From contig JACDZG010000079.1 in the NCBI GenBank assembly GCA_013426805.1, positions 1 through 34,709 of the forward strand: DNA of 34,709 nucleotides, in the 5' to 3' direction. A model generated the notes under the pieces. It did no database searches and had not been told where the DNA came from. It saw only the letters and a program-made list of their open reading frames with translations. Each line of letters starts with the position of its first letter. Within the stretch, counting starts at the first letter, position 1. A program made the position numbers and the translations under genes. Of this stretch, positions 24,913 through 33,387 are shown in pieces. The DNA is from Chromatiaceae bacterium (GTDB lineage Bacteria; Pseudomonadota; Gammaproteobacteria; Chromatiales; Chromatiaceae).

Positions 24913-27114
24913 ATGATGACGGCAGACCACAGCACGAACCCCATCGATCCCACCCCAGAGACACCGGCCGGGGCCGTCGCCGACTACGATCCGCGCCGGC
25001 CGGTCTTTTTTGTCCCCTACCGCGCACTCGGGCCTGAGCTCATCGGCCGGGAGGGGATACTGGCGGCGGTGCGGCAACAGCTCGAGGCCGGGCGTCGCAC
25101 CACCATCACCCAGGCCGGGGGAGGCCCGGGCCTCGGCGGTCTGGGCAAGACCCGGGTCGCGGTGGAGTACGCCTATCGCTATCGGGATCACTACCCCAAC
25201 GGTGTCATCTGGCTGTCCGCCGATTGGGACCTGGATGCCCAGCTCGCGGAGGTCGCCGTCACGGCGCGCTGGATCGCGCCCGAGTCCGAACGCCGCACCA
25301 TCCAGGAGATCGCCCGCCACCGGCTGCGCAGCGTCGTGGATTGCCTGATCGTCTTCGACAACGTGCAAGACCCGGCAGCGCTTCGCGACTATCTGCCCGA
25401 GCCGCCCGCGGCCCCGCATCTCCTGATTACCAGCCGCGCCGCACAACCGGACACCGCGGCGGTCTTCATTGATCGACTGGACCCGGCGGACGCCCTGCGG
25501 CTGCTGATCCAGACGGCCGACCGCGCGCCGGACGGCGCGGTGGAACAGGACGCCGCCGACGCGCTCGCCCAGACCCTGGACGGCCAGCCGCTGACCCTGG
25601 AACTGGCCGGCGGCCTGCTGGAGCATGGCGCGATGGGGTTCCAAGACGCACTCCAGCGGCTCCGGCAGGACGGCGGGCACAGCTCACCGGACCGGCACGC
25701 GGCCGTTCTGGAATCGATTCTGCGTAGCGACGCTGAAGTCGCCGCCGGACAGCCGCTCCTGGCGGCCGTCCTGGACGTGCTCGCCTGGAGTGGTCCGGCA
25801 CCCATGGGTCGCGACCTGCTGGCCGCCCTGGTCGGCACCGAGGGTGGCGCTGAACTCACCGCCGCGCTGGATCTCGGCAGTGCGCTGCGCATCATCCGGC
25901 CGGTTCCGGATAGCACCCGGTATGCCCTGCACCAACAGGTCGGGGCGGCGCGCCGCGCCCTGACCCCCATCGCCGATCGCCCCGACTGGGCGGTGCAACA
26001 GTGCACGCGGGTGATCGCCTGGTTCAGCACCCTGCTCGGCGATCCGCAGCAGGTGTCGCGCTTCGAGGCCGAGCTGGATCATCTGCGTGAATGGCATGAC
26101 CACGCGGTGCGCTTTGCGCCGACGCTTGCCGCCCGGCTCACCTGGCTGCGCATCTACGTGCCCTTGCAGCGCGGCCAGCCGCAGGAAATCCGGCGGCTGA
26201 TCGAACAAGGACTGGACGAATATCAGCAGCATCAGTGTCATGACAAGGCGCTCTTCGCCTGCCTGCACCACGATCTGGCCTTCGCGCTGGACGCGCTCGG
26301 CGACCCCAAACGCGCGCTGGAAGAGGCGGGGCGGGCACTCGCCATCCGCCGCGGACTCTTTGGCGATGCGCATCCGGATACCGCCAGGTCGCTCGGCAAT
26401 GTGGCCAACTATGCCGCCAACCTCGATGACGCCTTGCGCGCCCTGGAACTGACCGAGCAGTCGCTCGCCATCCGCCGCGGACTCCACGGCGACCGGCATC
26501 GCGACACCGCCGCGTCACTCAATAACATCGCCACCTTCACCTTTGCCCTGGGCAACCAGCAACACGCCCTGGACATGGCCGGACAGGCGCTCGATATCCA
26601 CCGTGACCTCTACGGCGACTGCCATCCCGACACCGCCGCGTCCCTCATCAGCGTCGCCTATTACACCAATGCGCTCGGCGACACCCGGCGGGCCATGGAA
26701 CTGTCCGGGCAGGCCCTGATCATCCGCCGTGACCTGTTCGGCGACCGGCACCCCGACACGGCGATGAGCCTCAACACCCTGGCCACCTATGCCGACGCGC
26801 TGGGCGAGCAGCAGCGCGCGCTGGAGCTGGCCCAGCAGGGGCTTGCCATTCAGCACGAGATCTTCGGTCTGCGCCACCCGGCCACGGCCAAGTGTCTGCA
26901 CAACACCGCGGGCTATCTGCTGAAGCTCGGCAAGACGAACGAGGCCTATACGCAGGCCCAGGCAGCCTATGATCTTTTCCGGCAACTCCTCGGCGTAAAA
27001 CACCCGCAGACGCTGAGCAGCGCCAAACTCCTCGGCCGAATCAAACGCCCCGGATTTCGGCTCCCCTCGCTCAAGAAGGGCGGCGCCGGTAAGAAGGCAA
27101 AGCCGCGGAAATAG
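24913..27114 (+). CDS. NB-ARC/STAND ATPase with TPR repeats
   Basis: About 733 residues from the ATG at 24913 (a second ATG follows directly). The NB-ARC part has VPYRALGPELIGREGIL, Walker A GLGGLGKTRVA (about 75-85), Walker B CLIVFDNVQD and the RNBS-B-like LLITSRA. A winged-helix-like region follows. From about residue 440 there are at least six 42-residue TPRs of the kinesin-light-chain type, each with an ALAIRRGLFGDAHPDTA-like core, suited to binding a protein or peptide ligand. STAND proteins of this design are inactive monomers that oligomerise on ligand binding; many act in antiphage defence or signalling. No effector domain is visible on this chain, so a partner would be needed. Transcribed away from the SNF2-SWIM operon. 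No clear ribosome binding site; an upstream TTG start at 24868 is possible. Confidence 0.88.
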   Translation: MMTADHSTNPIDPTPETPAGAVADYDPRRPVFFVPYRALGPELIGREGILAAVRQQLEAGRRTTITQAGGGPGLGGLGKTRVAVEYAYRYRDHYPNGVIWLSADWDLDAQLAEVAVTARWIAPESERRTIQEIARHRLRSVVDCLIVFDNVQDPAALRDYLPEPPAAPHLLITSRAAQPDTAAVFIDRLDPADALRLLIQTADRAPDGAVEQDAADALAQTLDGQPLTLELAGGLLEHGAMGFQDALQRLRQDGGHSSPDRHAAVLESILRSDAEVAAGQPLLAAVLDVLAWSGPAPMGRDLLAALVGTEGGAELTAALDLGSALRIIRPVPDSTRYALHQQVGAARRALTPIADRPDWAVQQCTRVIAWFSTLLGDPQQVSRFEAELDHLREWHDHAVRFAPTLAARLTWLRIYVPLQRGQPQEIRRLIEQGLDEYQQHQCHDKALFACLHHDLAFALDALGDPKRALEEAGRALAIRRGLFGDAHPDTARSLGNVANYAANLDDALRALELTEQSLAIRRGLHGDRHRDTAASLNNIATFTFALGNQQHALDMAGQALDIHRDLYGDCHPDTAASLISVAYYTNALGDTRRAMELSGQALIIRRDLFGDRHPDTAMSLNTLATYADALGEQQRALELAQQGLAIQHEIFGLRHPATAKCLHNTAGYLLKLGKTNEAYTQAQAAYDLFRQLLGVKHPQTLSSAKLLGRIKRPGFRLPSLKKGGAGKKAKPRK

Positions 27115-27150
27115 GCGCTTGGCTGTCCTGGCGTGAAGGTCCGAAGGTGT

Positions 27151-27249
27151 CCCGTGGGAGCGGCCTCCGGCCGCGATGCGGTGCCGTGGCGAGCCGTGAT
27201 GGTCGGGGTCCCGCGCGGCCCCATCGCGGCCGGAGGCCGCTCCCACGGG
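27151..27249. repeat. Long inverted repeat with 28-base perfect arms
   Basis: The left arm (27151-27178) begins CCCGTGGGAGCGGCC and the right arm (27222-27249) is its exact reverse complement, with a 43-base loop. This is the GTGGGAGCGGC type of intergenic palindrome common in gammaproteobacteria. It lies 37 bases after the NB-ARC gene and could fold as a strong hairpin in RNA. Confidence 0.88.
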
Positions 27250-27356
27250 TGGATCGCTGATCCGCCTGGTGGGGCGGCCGAGCCTTTCCGCGCCTGGCAT
27301 CTCCGTCCGCGGAATGCTGTAATCGGGTTCTGGTTTCACCCTTGCGGAGTGCCGCG

Positions 27357-27953
27357 ATGTCTAATCTTGCCGAGGTTCCGTTCATCAGCGTCGACGACTA
27401 CCTGGCCGGCGAGCCCCTTGCTCAGGTCAAACACGAATACGTCGACGGCGAGGTCTTTGCGATGGCCGGGGCGACCGAGCAGCACGTCACCATCACCCTC
27501 AACGTCGCCGCGATGCTGCGCGCCCATGTCCGCGGCGGACCCTGCCGCGTCTATATGGCGGACATGAAGCTCCGCGTCGAGGCGGCGCGCGCTTTCTATT
27601 ACCCAGACGTTTTCGTCACCTGCGACCCGGCGGACGGCGCCCGGCCGCTCGTCAAGGAGCGCGCGCGGGTCGTCATCGAGGTCCTGTCCGACTCCAGCGA
27701 GGCCTATGACCGGGGCGGCAAGTTCGCGTCCTACCGACAACTGGCGACGCTCGAAGAGTATGTCCTGATCGACTCGCGCGCGCCCACGGTCGAGGTGTTC
27801 CGCCGCCGACCGGAGGGCTGGATGCTGCAATCCGTCCCCGCGAATGGCCCGCTCTGTCTTCATACGCTCGGTTTCGAGTGCGCCTTGGATGCGGTCTATG
27901 AGGACGTGCGCTTCCCGGCCGCACCGGCGCAGCAGCCTGAAGAACCCTGGTGA
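27357..27953 (+). CDS. Uma2-family endonuclease (DUF820)
   Basis: A 198-residue protein of the Uma2/DUF820 family, with a PD-(D/E)XK-like fold. Landmarks are VKHEYVDGEVFAMAGATEQH (near 28-47), the strand pair PCRVYMADMKLRVE, FYYPDVFVTCD (catalytic Asp) and ARVVIEVLSDSSEAYDRGGKFASY (catalytic E-x-K-like region), then LEEYVLID. The family is widespread and often found in mobile or accessory regions; its natural substrate is unknown. The start codon follows a GGAG at about 27345, eight bases away; an earlier TTG at 27342 is less likely. The gene stands alone between the long inverted repeat and the aldo/keto reductase gene. Confidence 0.9.
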   Translation: MSNLAEVPFISVDDYLAGEPLAQVKHEYVDGEVFAMAGATEQHVTITLNVAAMLRAHVRGGPCRVYMADMKLRVEAARAFYYPDVFVTCDPADGARPLVKERARVVIEVLSDSSEAYDRGGKFASYRQLATLEEYVLIDSRAPTVEVFRRRPEGWMLQSVPANGPLCLHTLGFECALDAVYEDVRFPAAPAQQPEEPW

Positions 27954-28023
27954 TCCGGCAGGCCTTGATCACGGTTCCGGCCGGTGAGCCCGCGCCCGGG
28001 CTCCAACCCTCTGGAGGCAAACA

Positions 28024-29031
28024 ATGCACTTGACAACACAACGATTGGGCAACACGGACATGGCGATCACCCGCGTCGGTTTCGGCGCCTGGGCGGTCGG
28101 CGGGGGCGGCTGGTCCTATGGGTGGGGACCTCAGGACGATGCCGCGTCGATCGCCGCGATCCGCCATGCCGTGGGACGCGGCATCAACTGGATCGACACC
28201 GCGGCCATCTATGGGCTTGGGCATTCGGAGGAGGTCGTGGGGCAGGCGCTGCGTGCCATGCCCGTCGATGAGCGGCCCTATGTGTTCACCAAGTGCGGGT
28301 TGATCGCCGATCCGGCACGGCCCTTCGATGACCCAATCCGCACCTTGGCGCCCGACTCCATCCGGCGTGAGGCGGAAGCCTCGCTGCGGCGTCTGGGGGT
28401 CGAGCGCATCGACCTCTACCAGTGTCACTGGCCGGATGCGGTGGGCACCCCGGTCGAGGACACCTGGGGCGCCATGGTCCGGCTCCAGGAGGAAGGCAAG
28501 GTGCGGGCGATCGGGGTCTCCAACTTCGATGTGCCGCTGCTCACCCGTGCCCAGGCGATCGCACCGGTTGCCTCGCTGCAGCCGCCTTTTTCGCTGATCC
28601 AGCGCGACGCCGGGGCGGATGTCATCCCCTGGGCCGCGGCCCATGACACCGGCGTGATTGTCTATAGCCCGATGCAGTCGGGTCTGCTGACCGACGATTT
28701 TTCGGCCGAGCGCGTCGCGCGGTTGGCACCGGATGACTGGCGGCGGCGCAGCCCGAACTTCCAGCCGCCGGCGCTCGGGCGCAACCTCGCGCTGCGCGAC
28801 GCCCTGCGGCCCGTCGCCGCGCGTCACGGGGTGACGATATCAGCAGTGGCGGTTGCCTGGACCCTGGCCTGGCCGGGTGTCACCGGCGCCATCGTCGGGG
28901 CCCGCAATGCCGCGCAGGTCGACGGCTGGATCCTGGCCGGGCCGCTGCTGCTGACCCCGCAAGACCTGGATGAGATCGGCCGCGCCATTGCGAACACCGG
29001 GGCGGGAAGTGGTCCGGTGCATCCGGAGTAA
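28024..29031 (+). CDS. Aldo/keto reductase
   Basis: A 335-residue NADPH-dependent oxidoreductase of the aldo/keto reductase superfamily. The catalytic tetrad is visible as D58, Y63, K90 and H135 (INWIDTAAIYG, YVFTKCG, LYQCHWPD). The (beta/alpha)8 barrel signatures GVSNFDV and IVYSPMQSGLL follow, and the cofactor-binding end AIVGARNAAQVDGW is intact. GGAGG lies six bases before the ATG. It precedes the ThDP decarboxylase gene by 38 bases, so they probably form an operon in which the decarboxylase could make aldehydes and the reductase convert them to alcohols; that link is inferred. Confidence 0.93.
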   Translation: MHLTTQRLGNTDMAITRVGFGAWAVGGGGWSYGWGPQDDAASIAAIRHAVGRGINWIDTAAIYGLGHSEEVVGQALRAMPVDERPYVFTKCGLIADPARPFDDPIRTLAPDSIRREAEASLRRLGVERIDLYQCHWPDAVGTPVEDTWGAMVRLQEEGKVRAIGVSNFDVPLLTRAQAIAPVASLQPPFSLIQRDAGADVIPWAAAHDTGVIVYSPMQSGLLTDDFSAERVARLAPDDWRRRSPNFQPPALGRNLALRDALRPVAARHGVTISAVAVAWTLAWPGVTGAIVGARNAAQVDGWILAGPLLLTPQDLDEIGRAIANTGAGSGPVHPE

Positions 29032-29069
29032 CGAACGGTTCCTAAACGTAACAACGAGGATGCCCCCTC

Positions 29070-30758
29070 ATGAACGCCAGCCCAACCGGATCCCGCTCCC
29101 CGGCGAGCACTCACGACGATTGGCCGCGGATCGGCGATTATCTGCTGCTCCGGCTCAAGGAAGCGGGGGTCGACCACTGCTTCGGCGTCCCCGGCGACTA
29201 TGTGCTGCGGTTCTATGACCGGCTCTGCCGCTCGGACATCCGGCACATCGGCACCACCCGTGAGGACACGGCCGCCTTTGCCGCCGATGGCTATGCCCGC
29301 TCGCGCGGGCTCGGTGCGCTCGCCGTCACCTACGGCGTAGGTGCGCTCAATGTGGTCAATGCGGTGGCCGGCGCCAACGCGGAGTCCTCCCCGGTGGTGG
29401 TCATCAGCGGCGCGCCGGGGGTGGCGGAGCAGCGCGACGATCCGCAACTGCATCACCGTTTCGGCCCCTTCCGCTTTCAGCGCGAGATCTTCGAGCGCAT
29501 CACCTGCGCCTGCGCCGTCCTGGACGATCCCTACACCGCCCTGCGCGAGATCGACCGCACGCTGGATGCGGCCCGCCGCTACAGCCGACCGGTCTATATC
29601 GAGTTGCCGCGCGACCGCGTGGACACCCCCGCCTTTCCGATTCCCCACGAGCCGGAGGAGGAGGCCGGCAGCGATCCCGAGGCCCTGGCCGAGGCGGTCG
29701 CCGAGACGCTGGCCCTGGTCGGCCGCGCTCAGGCCCCGGTGATTCTCGCCGGGGTGGAACTCCATCGCCGCGGACTCCAGGACCTGCTGGCGGGCTTCGT
29801 GCTCAAGGCGCATCTGCCGGTGGCCGCGACCCTGACCGGCAAGTCGGTAGTGGCCGAGCGTCAACCGGGCTATCTGGGCGTTTATGAGGGCGCCATGGGT
29901 CCGGAGGGCGCCCGCCGCGTGGTGGAGGAGGCCGACCTGCTGCTGCTCCTGGGCGTCACCCCCAACGATATCGACCTGGGCATCAACACCGCGCGGCTGG
30001 ACCCGGCGCGCACGGTGCGGGCGGGCCAGGAGGAGGTCTGGGTCCATCGCCACCGCTATCCGCATGTCCACCTGCGCGACTTCCTCGCGGCCCTGACCGA
30101 CGCCGTCGTGCCGCACCCCGGCCCCTTGCCGGACGTGCCCGGACCGGTCGGCGCACCTGACTTTCCGCAACCCGGTCAGCCCATGACCATGGCGCGGATG
30201 ATGGCCCGGCTCAACGACTTCCTCACACCGGACATGCAGGTGGTGGCCGACTCCGGCGACAGTCTGTTCGCCTCGGTGGACCTGCGGGTGCATGCACGCA
30301 GCGAGTTTCTCGCCTCCGCCTACTACACCACCATGGGCTTCGCGGTGCCGGCCGCGCTGGGTGCCCAGGTCGCCAACCCGGGGCGGCGCCCGTTGGTACT
30401 GGTGGGCGACGGCGCCTTTCAGATGACCGGCACCGAACTCTCCACCGCCGCCCGGCTCGGATTGGACCCCATCGTCATCATCGGCAACAACCGCGGCTAC
30501 ACCACCGAGCGGTTCATCCTGGAGGGACCTTTCAACGACATCGCCGACTGGCGCTTCCATCGACTGGGCGAGCTGTTCGGTCCACTGCGCGGCTTTGCGG
30601 CCGCCACCGAAGACGCCTTCGACGAAGCCCTGGGTGCCGCGCTCGCCTTCCGCGACGGCCCGTCGGTGATTGAAGTGGCGCTGCGCCCGGACGACTGCTC
30701 CGCGGCGCTGACCCGGCTGTCGGAACGCTTGCGGGATGTGGTGCAGCAGAGCGAGTGA
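29070..30758 (+). CDS. ThDP-dependent 2-oxoacid decarboxylase (pyruvate/indolepyruvate decarboxylase type)
   Basis: A 562-residue enzyme of the thiamine diphosphate family. The catalytic Glu is E65 (GTTREDTAAFA), the paired His characteristic of pyruvate and indolepyruvate decarboxylases are H128-H129 (DPQLHHRFG), and the cofactor motif is G446-D447-G448 to N473-N474 (VGDGAFQ and IIGNNRGY). Length and order of domains match the family, which decarboxylates 2-oxoacids to aldehydes. The paired HH argues against acetolactate synthase. Substrate (pyruvate, phenylpyruvate or indolepyruvate) cannot be told from sequence by eye. The gene follows the aldo/keto reductase closely. Confidence 0.9.
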   Translation: MNASPTGSRSPASTHDDWPRIGDYLLLRLKEAGVDHCFGVPGDYVLRFYDRLCRSDIRHIGTTREDTAAFAADGYARSRGLGALAVTYGVGALNVVNAVAGANAESSPVVVISGAPGVAEQRDDPQLHHRFGPFRFQREIFERITCACAVLDDPYTALREIDRTLDAARRYSRPVYIELPRDRVDTPAFPIPHEPEEEAGSDPEALAEAVAETLALVGRAQAPVILAGVELHRRGLQDLLAGFVLKAHLPVAATLTGKSVVAERQPGYLGVYEGAMGPEGARRVVEEADLLLLLGVTPNDIDLGINTARLDPARTVRAGQEEVWVHRHRYPHVHLRDFLAALTDAVVPHPGPLPDVPGPVGAPDFPQPGQPMTMARMMARLNDFLTPDMQVVADSGDSLFASVDLRVHARSEFLASAYYTTMGFAVPAALGAQVANPGRRPLVLVGDGAFQMTGTELSTAARLGLDPIVIIGNNRGYTTERFILEGPFNDIADWRFHRLGELFGPLRGFAAATEDAFDEALGAALAFRDGPSVIEVALRPDDCSAALTRLSERLRDVVQQSE

Positions 30759-31487
30759 GGCGGGTGGCTTGTGGGCGGCCGCGGACGGTCCGCCTAGCAG
30801 CCTGTCTGACTTTCCCGCTACGAGCTGGCCGGCATCGCGGTAGACTGCTGGCATGACTCCTGAAGACTCCCGACCATGAGCAAATTTCGCCCGATTGACC
30901 GCGATACCCCCATGCCGTTGCCCTCCGTGCAGGAGTTGCTGCCCAAGGGACATCTGGCGCGCTATATCGTGGAGGTGGTGGAGGGCCTGGACCTGAGTGG
31001 CATGACGGAGGCTTACAGCGGTCGCGGCAGTAAACCGTATCATCCGGCACTGTTGCTGGCGCTGCTGATCTACGCCTACGCCACGGGCTGTTTCTCCAGC
31101 CGCAAGATCGAGCGGGGGACCTACGACTCGGTGGCCTGCCGCTTCATTACCTGTAACGAGCATCCCGACCATGACACGCTGGCGACCTTCCGGCGGCGGT
31201 TCAAGGCCGAGTTTGAAGCCGTGTTCGTGCAGGTCTTGCAGGTCGCGCGGGAAAATCGGTTGACGCAGTTCGGACGGGTGAGCCTCGACGGCACGAAGAT
31301 CCACGCCAATGCCAGTCGCCACAGCGCCCTGTCGTACGGTCATGCCGAGGCCATTGAGGCGTACCTGAAGGCCGAAGTGCAGGAACTGTTGGCATTGGCC
31401 GCGCAGAGCGACGGGGAGGCCGTGCCCGAGGGGATGAGCGTGCCGGCGGAGTTGCAGCGGCGTGAGGTGCGCCTGGCGGCCATTGCC

Positions 31488-31720
31488 TAGCAGCCTGTCG
31501 GACTTAGCCCCTAGGATAAGAGCATGAGTCAATATACAGGCTCTTTGTTGCTCCATAATCTAACGTAAGGTGATTTCCGCGAAAAATCCTACCCGTAGGA
31601 GCCCGCTTGCGGGCGACGGGTGGGGGCACAATGACGCGATTCCGGCAGGTCACGTCGCCCGCAAGCGGGCTCCTACGGAGCGTCTTATTCGAAAATCGCC
31701 TCAAGTCCGACAGGCTGCTA
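31488..31720. mobile_element. Small non-autonomous element (MITE) with IS1182-like ends
   Basis: Perfect 18-base terminal inverted repeats, TAGCAGCCTGTCGGACTT at 31488-31505 and its reverse complement at 31703-31720, enclose 197 bases with no gene. The ends differ at one position from the left end of the host IS1182 element, so its transposase could have mobilised this element. CTAG is present at both edges (31487-31490 and 31718-31721) and may be part of the target. The inside contains a long palindrome (31593-31678). Confidence 0.82.
31593..31678. repeat. Inverted repeat with 26-base perfect arms inside the MITE
   Basis: The left arm (31593-31618) begins CCGTAGGAGCCCGCTTG and the right arm (31653-31678) is its exact reverse complement, with a 34-base loop. 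It is of the GTAGGAGCCCGCTTGCGGGC type common between genes in gammaproteobacteria, and here it is carried within a mobile element. Confidence 0.88.
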
Positions 31721-32334
31721 GGCGAAGGCCAAACTCGAAGCACGGGCGGCCGAACGCTTTGCCGAAGAACAAGCGGCCTATGAGGCCAAGCTTGAAGCGC
31801 GGGCGCAACGGGCCGTCGTCACGGGGCGCAAACCCGGCGCCCGCGCCCCGCAACCGCCGACTCCCGGTGCGCGCCCCACCGATCAGATCAACCTCACCGA
31901 TGAGGAATCGCGGATCATGCCCGTCGCCGGGGGCGGCTTCGAGCAGTGCGACAACGCCCAAGCGGTTGTCGATACTGCGAGTCTTATCGTCATGCTGCCC
32001 TGGGTCACCCAGGCGGTGAATGACAAACAGCACGTGGTGCCGATGCGGGAGCGCCTGCAGGCGCTGCCCGCGGACCTGAACCAGGTGGAGCAAGCAGTCG
32101 CCGACACGGGCTATTTCAGCACCAACAACATCGCAGCGTGCGCGCAGGTCGGGATCGAGCCACTGATCGCCATGGGGCGCGATGCTCACCATCCGCAGTG
32201 GTCGGAGCGCTTCAGCGAACCGGCCGACCTGCCCGCCGATGCCACTCCGGTCCAGCGGATGCAGCACCGACTCAAGACGCGCAAGGGCCGGGCAGCCTAC
32301 GCGTTGCGCAAGCAAATCCTACGGGAACCGCTTT

Positions 32335-33072
32335 TCAGGCGCCCGCCGGGTGGTCGCGATCGTGCAACAGCGCTGTGAGCCGCTCGATCTCGGCGAGGGC
32401 GGCGTCCTTGGCTTGGCGCTCGGCTGCTTGCGCTTGCAAGGCGGTTTCCTTGGCTTGGCGCTCGGCCTCGCGCGCCTGCACGGCATCCTGCTGCGCCTGC
32501 AAGGCGGCTTCTTTTGCCTGCCGTTCGGCCGCGCGTGCTGCCCGTTCGTCGTCGAGTTCGCGTTGGATGGAGCGCTGTTGGCGCAGGAAATCCTGCCGGG
32601 CCTGATAGACGTGATAGGCGCGTTCTTTGTCGGAGAACGCTTTCAAGGTCGTCATAGCTTGCCTCATTTCTGGAGTTTGCATCCAGTCGGGAAGGTGATC
32701 GGCATTCAGGTGTTCGCCGTCTTTAAAGAACTTGAGCCACCGCTGTTCCTCTGTTTCGACCTGCTCGGCGGCGAATTTGTTCAGCTCGAAGAGGTAGATG
32801 CCGCCATGGTCGAGCAGGCAGCGGTCGCGCTCGTCGCGTAGCCGGTAGCGGTGCGCGTAGCAGGGGTCGCCGCGCAGGAGGTCTTCACCCAAGAGCCAGA
32901 TGCTGTAGGTGGGTTGCAGCGCGTCATAATCCTGACCGCTCTGCAATTGTTGACTGTAGAGGTCGGCCCAGGTGTAGAGGATGCGGGCGGGCAGGTCGCG
33001 ATGGTTCACCAGTTGGATTTCGGCCTGATAGAGGCGGGCCTGATCATCACAGGCTTTGACATCGACGCTACA
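32335..33072 (-). pseudogene. Rpn-family PD-(D/E)XK nuclease/putative transposase, N-terminally truncated
   Basis: The protein contains the core of Rpn (recombination-promoting nuclease) proteins: VDVKACDDQARLYQAEIQL, with the E-x-Q of the nuclease fold, then NHRDLPARILYTWADLYSQQL. It continues with YSIWLLGEDLL and ends in a long coiled coil with repeated ERQAKE/ALQAQ units, typical of the family. The usual N-terminal 50-60 residues (the first helix and the start of the nuclease fold) are absent. The frame stays open to an ATG at 33105, but those 11 residues do not look like the family. It was probably cut on insertion of neighbouring elements. Its 3' end lies about 22 bases from the broken end of the IS1182 transposase. 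Confidence 0.75.
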
Positions 33073-33179
33073 ACAGAGGCGAACGGGAAAAATACCGCTT
33101 GACATTCATGGGATAACTGTTGGATGGTTCGCGCAACGATAGGCTTGCGGACATGGTGGTCGGCGCAAGGCGATGCAGC

Positions 33180-33199
33180 CACACCGGAATTCCGGTGTG
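33180..33199. repeat. 20-base perfect palindrome
   Basis: CACACCGGAATTCCGGTGTG is a perfect palindrome without a loop in the 280-base gap between the Rpn remnant and the beta-helix gene. It could be an operator for a dimeric regulator, but nothing else supports that. Confidence 0.55.
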
Positions 33200-33387
33200 C
33201 TTCATGGCGCTTTTCCGCACTCCAGCCGAGCGGTGTAGTCGTGTCGGTTTCATCCCGACGACTGTTTGAAAGCGAGCCCCGGCAGACTTGCGACGGGGTG
33301 TCGCCAGGATGTCATCTCGATCGGATATCGTGATTGCCCAAGTCCGCGGGAACACCAGCAAGTCGGGGAAACTGGAGACGATAGACC

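Larger units (their letters stand above)
30795..32312 (+). mobile_element. IS1182-family insertion sequence, 3'-truncated and interrupted
   Basis: The left end TAGCAGCCTGTCTGACTT starts at 30795 and is preceded by CC, making CCTAG at 30793-30797. The transposase gene follows after 81 bases. No matching right end is found; IS sequence stops near 32312, just before the Rpn-family gene. A small element sits inside the transposase gene. Confidence 0.78.
30876..32312 (+). pseudogene. IS1182-family transposase, split and truncated
   Basis: The first part (30876-31487) begins SKFRPIDRDTPMPLPSVQEL and carries RVSLDGTKIHANAS with the first catalytic Asp. It stops at a TAG created by an inserted element. 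After the insertion the same frame resumes at 31722 as AKAKLEARAAERFAEEQ and reaches VADTGYFSTNN, with the second catalytic Asp, and RAAYALRKQ. The conserved segment with the catalytic Glu that normally follows is missing; after about 32312 the sequence is unrelated. Removing 31488-31721 (234 bases) restores the frame exactly. The gene is therefore dead twice over. Confidence 0.88.

Noticed and set aside
24677-25027. N-terminal extension of the SNF2 protein
   Set aside because: It would overlap the start of the divergent NB-ARC gene and reads as low-complexity, Arg/Pro-rich sequence; MQILHAFWLPEV at 24676 is a better start.
28824-31556. 910-residue open frame on the minus strand
   Set aside because: It lies opposite the ThDP decarboxylase and the IS1182 transposase, both with clear motifs. 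Its composition (Gly/His/Arg/Gln-rich) is that of a GC-rich shadow frame.
33068-33361. 97-residue frame on the minus strand
   Set aside because: It spans the palindrome and the end of the Rpn remnant, has no recognisable domain and no ribosome binding site.
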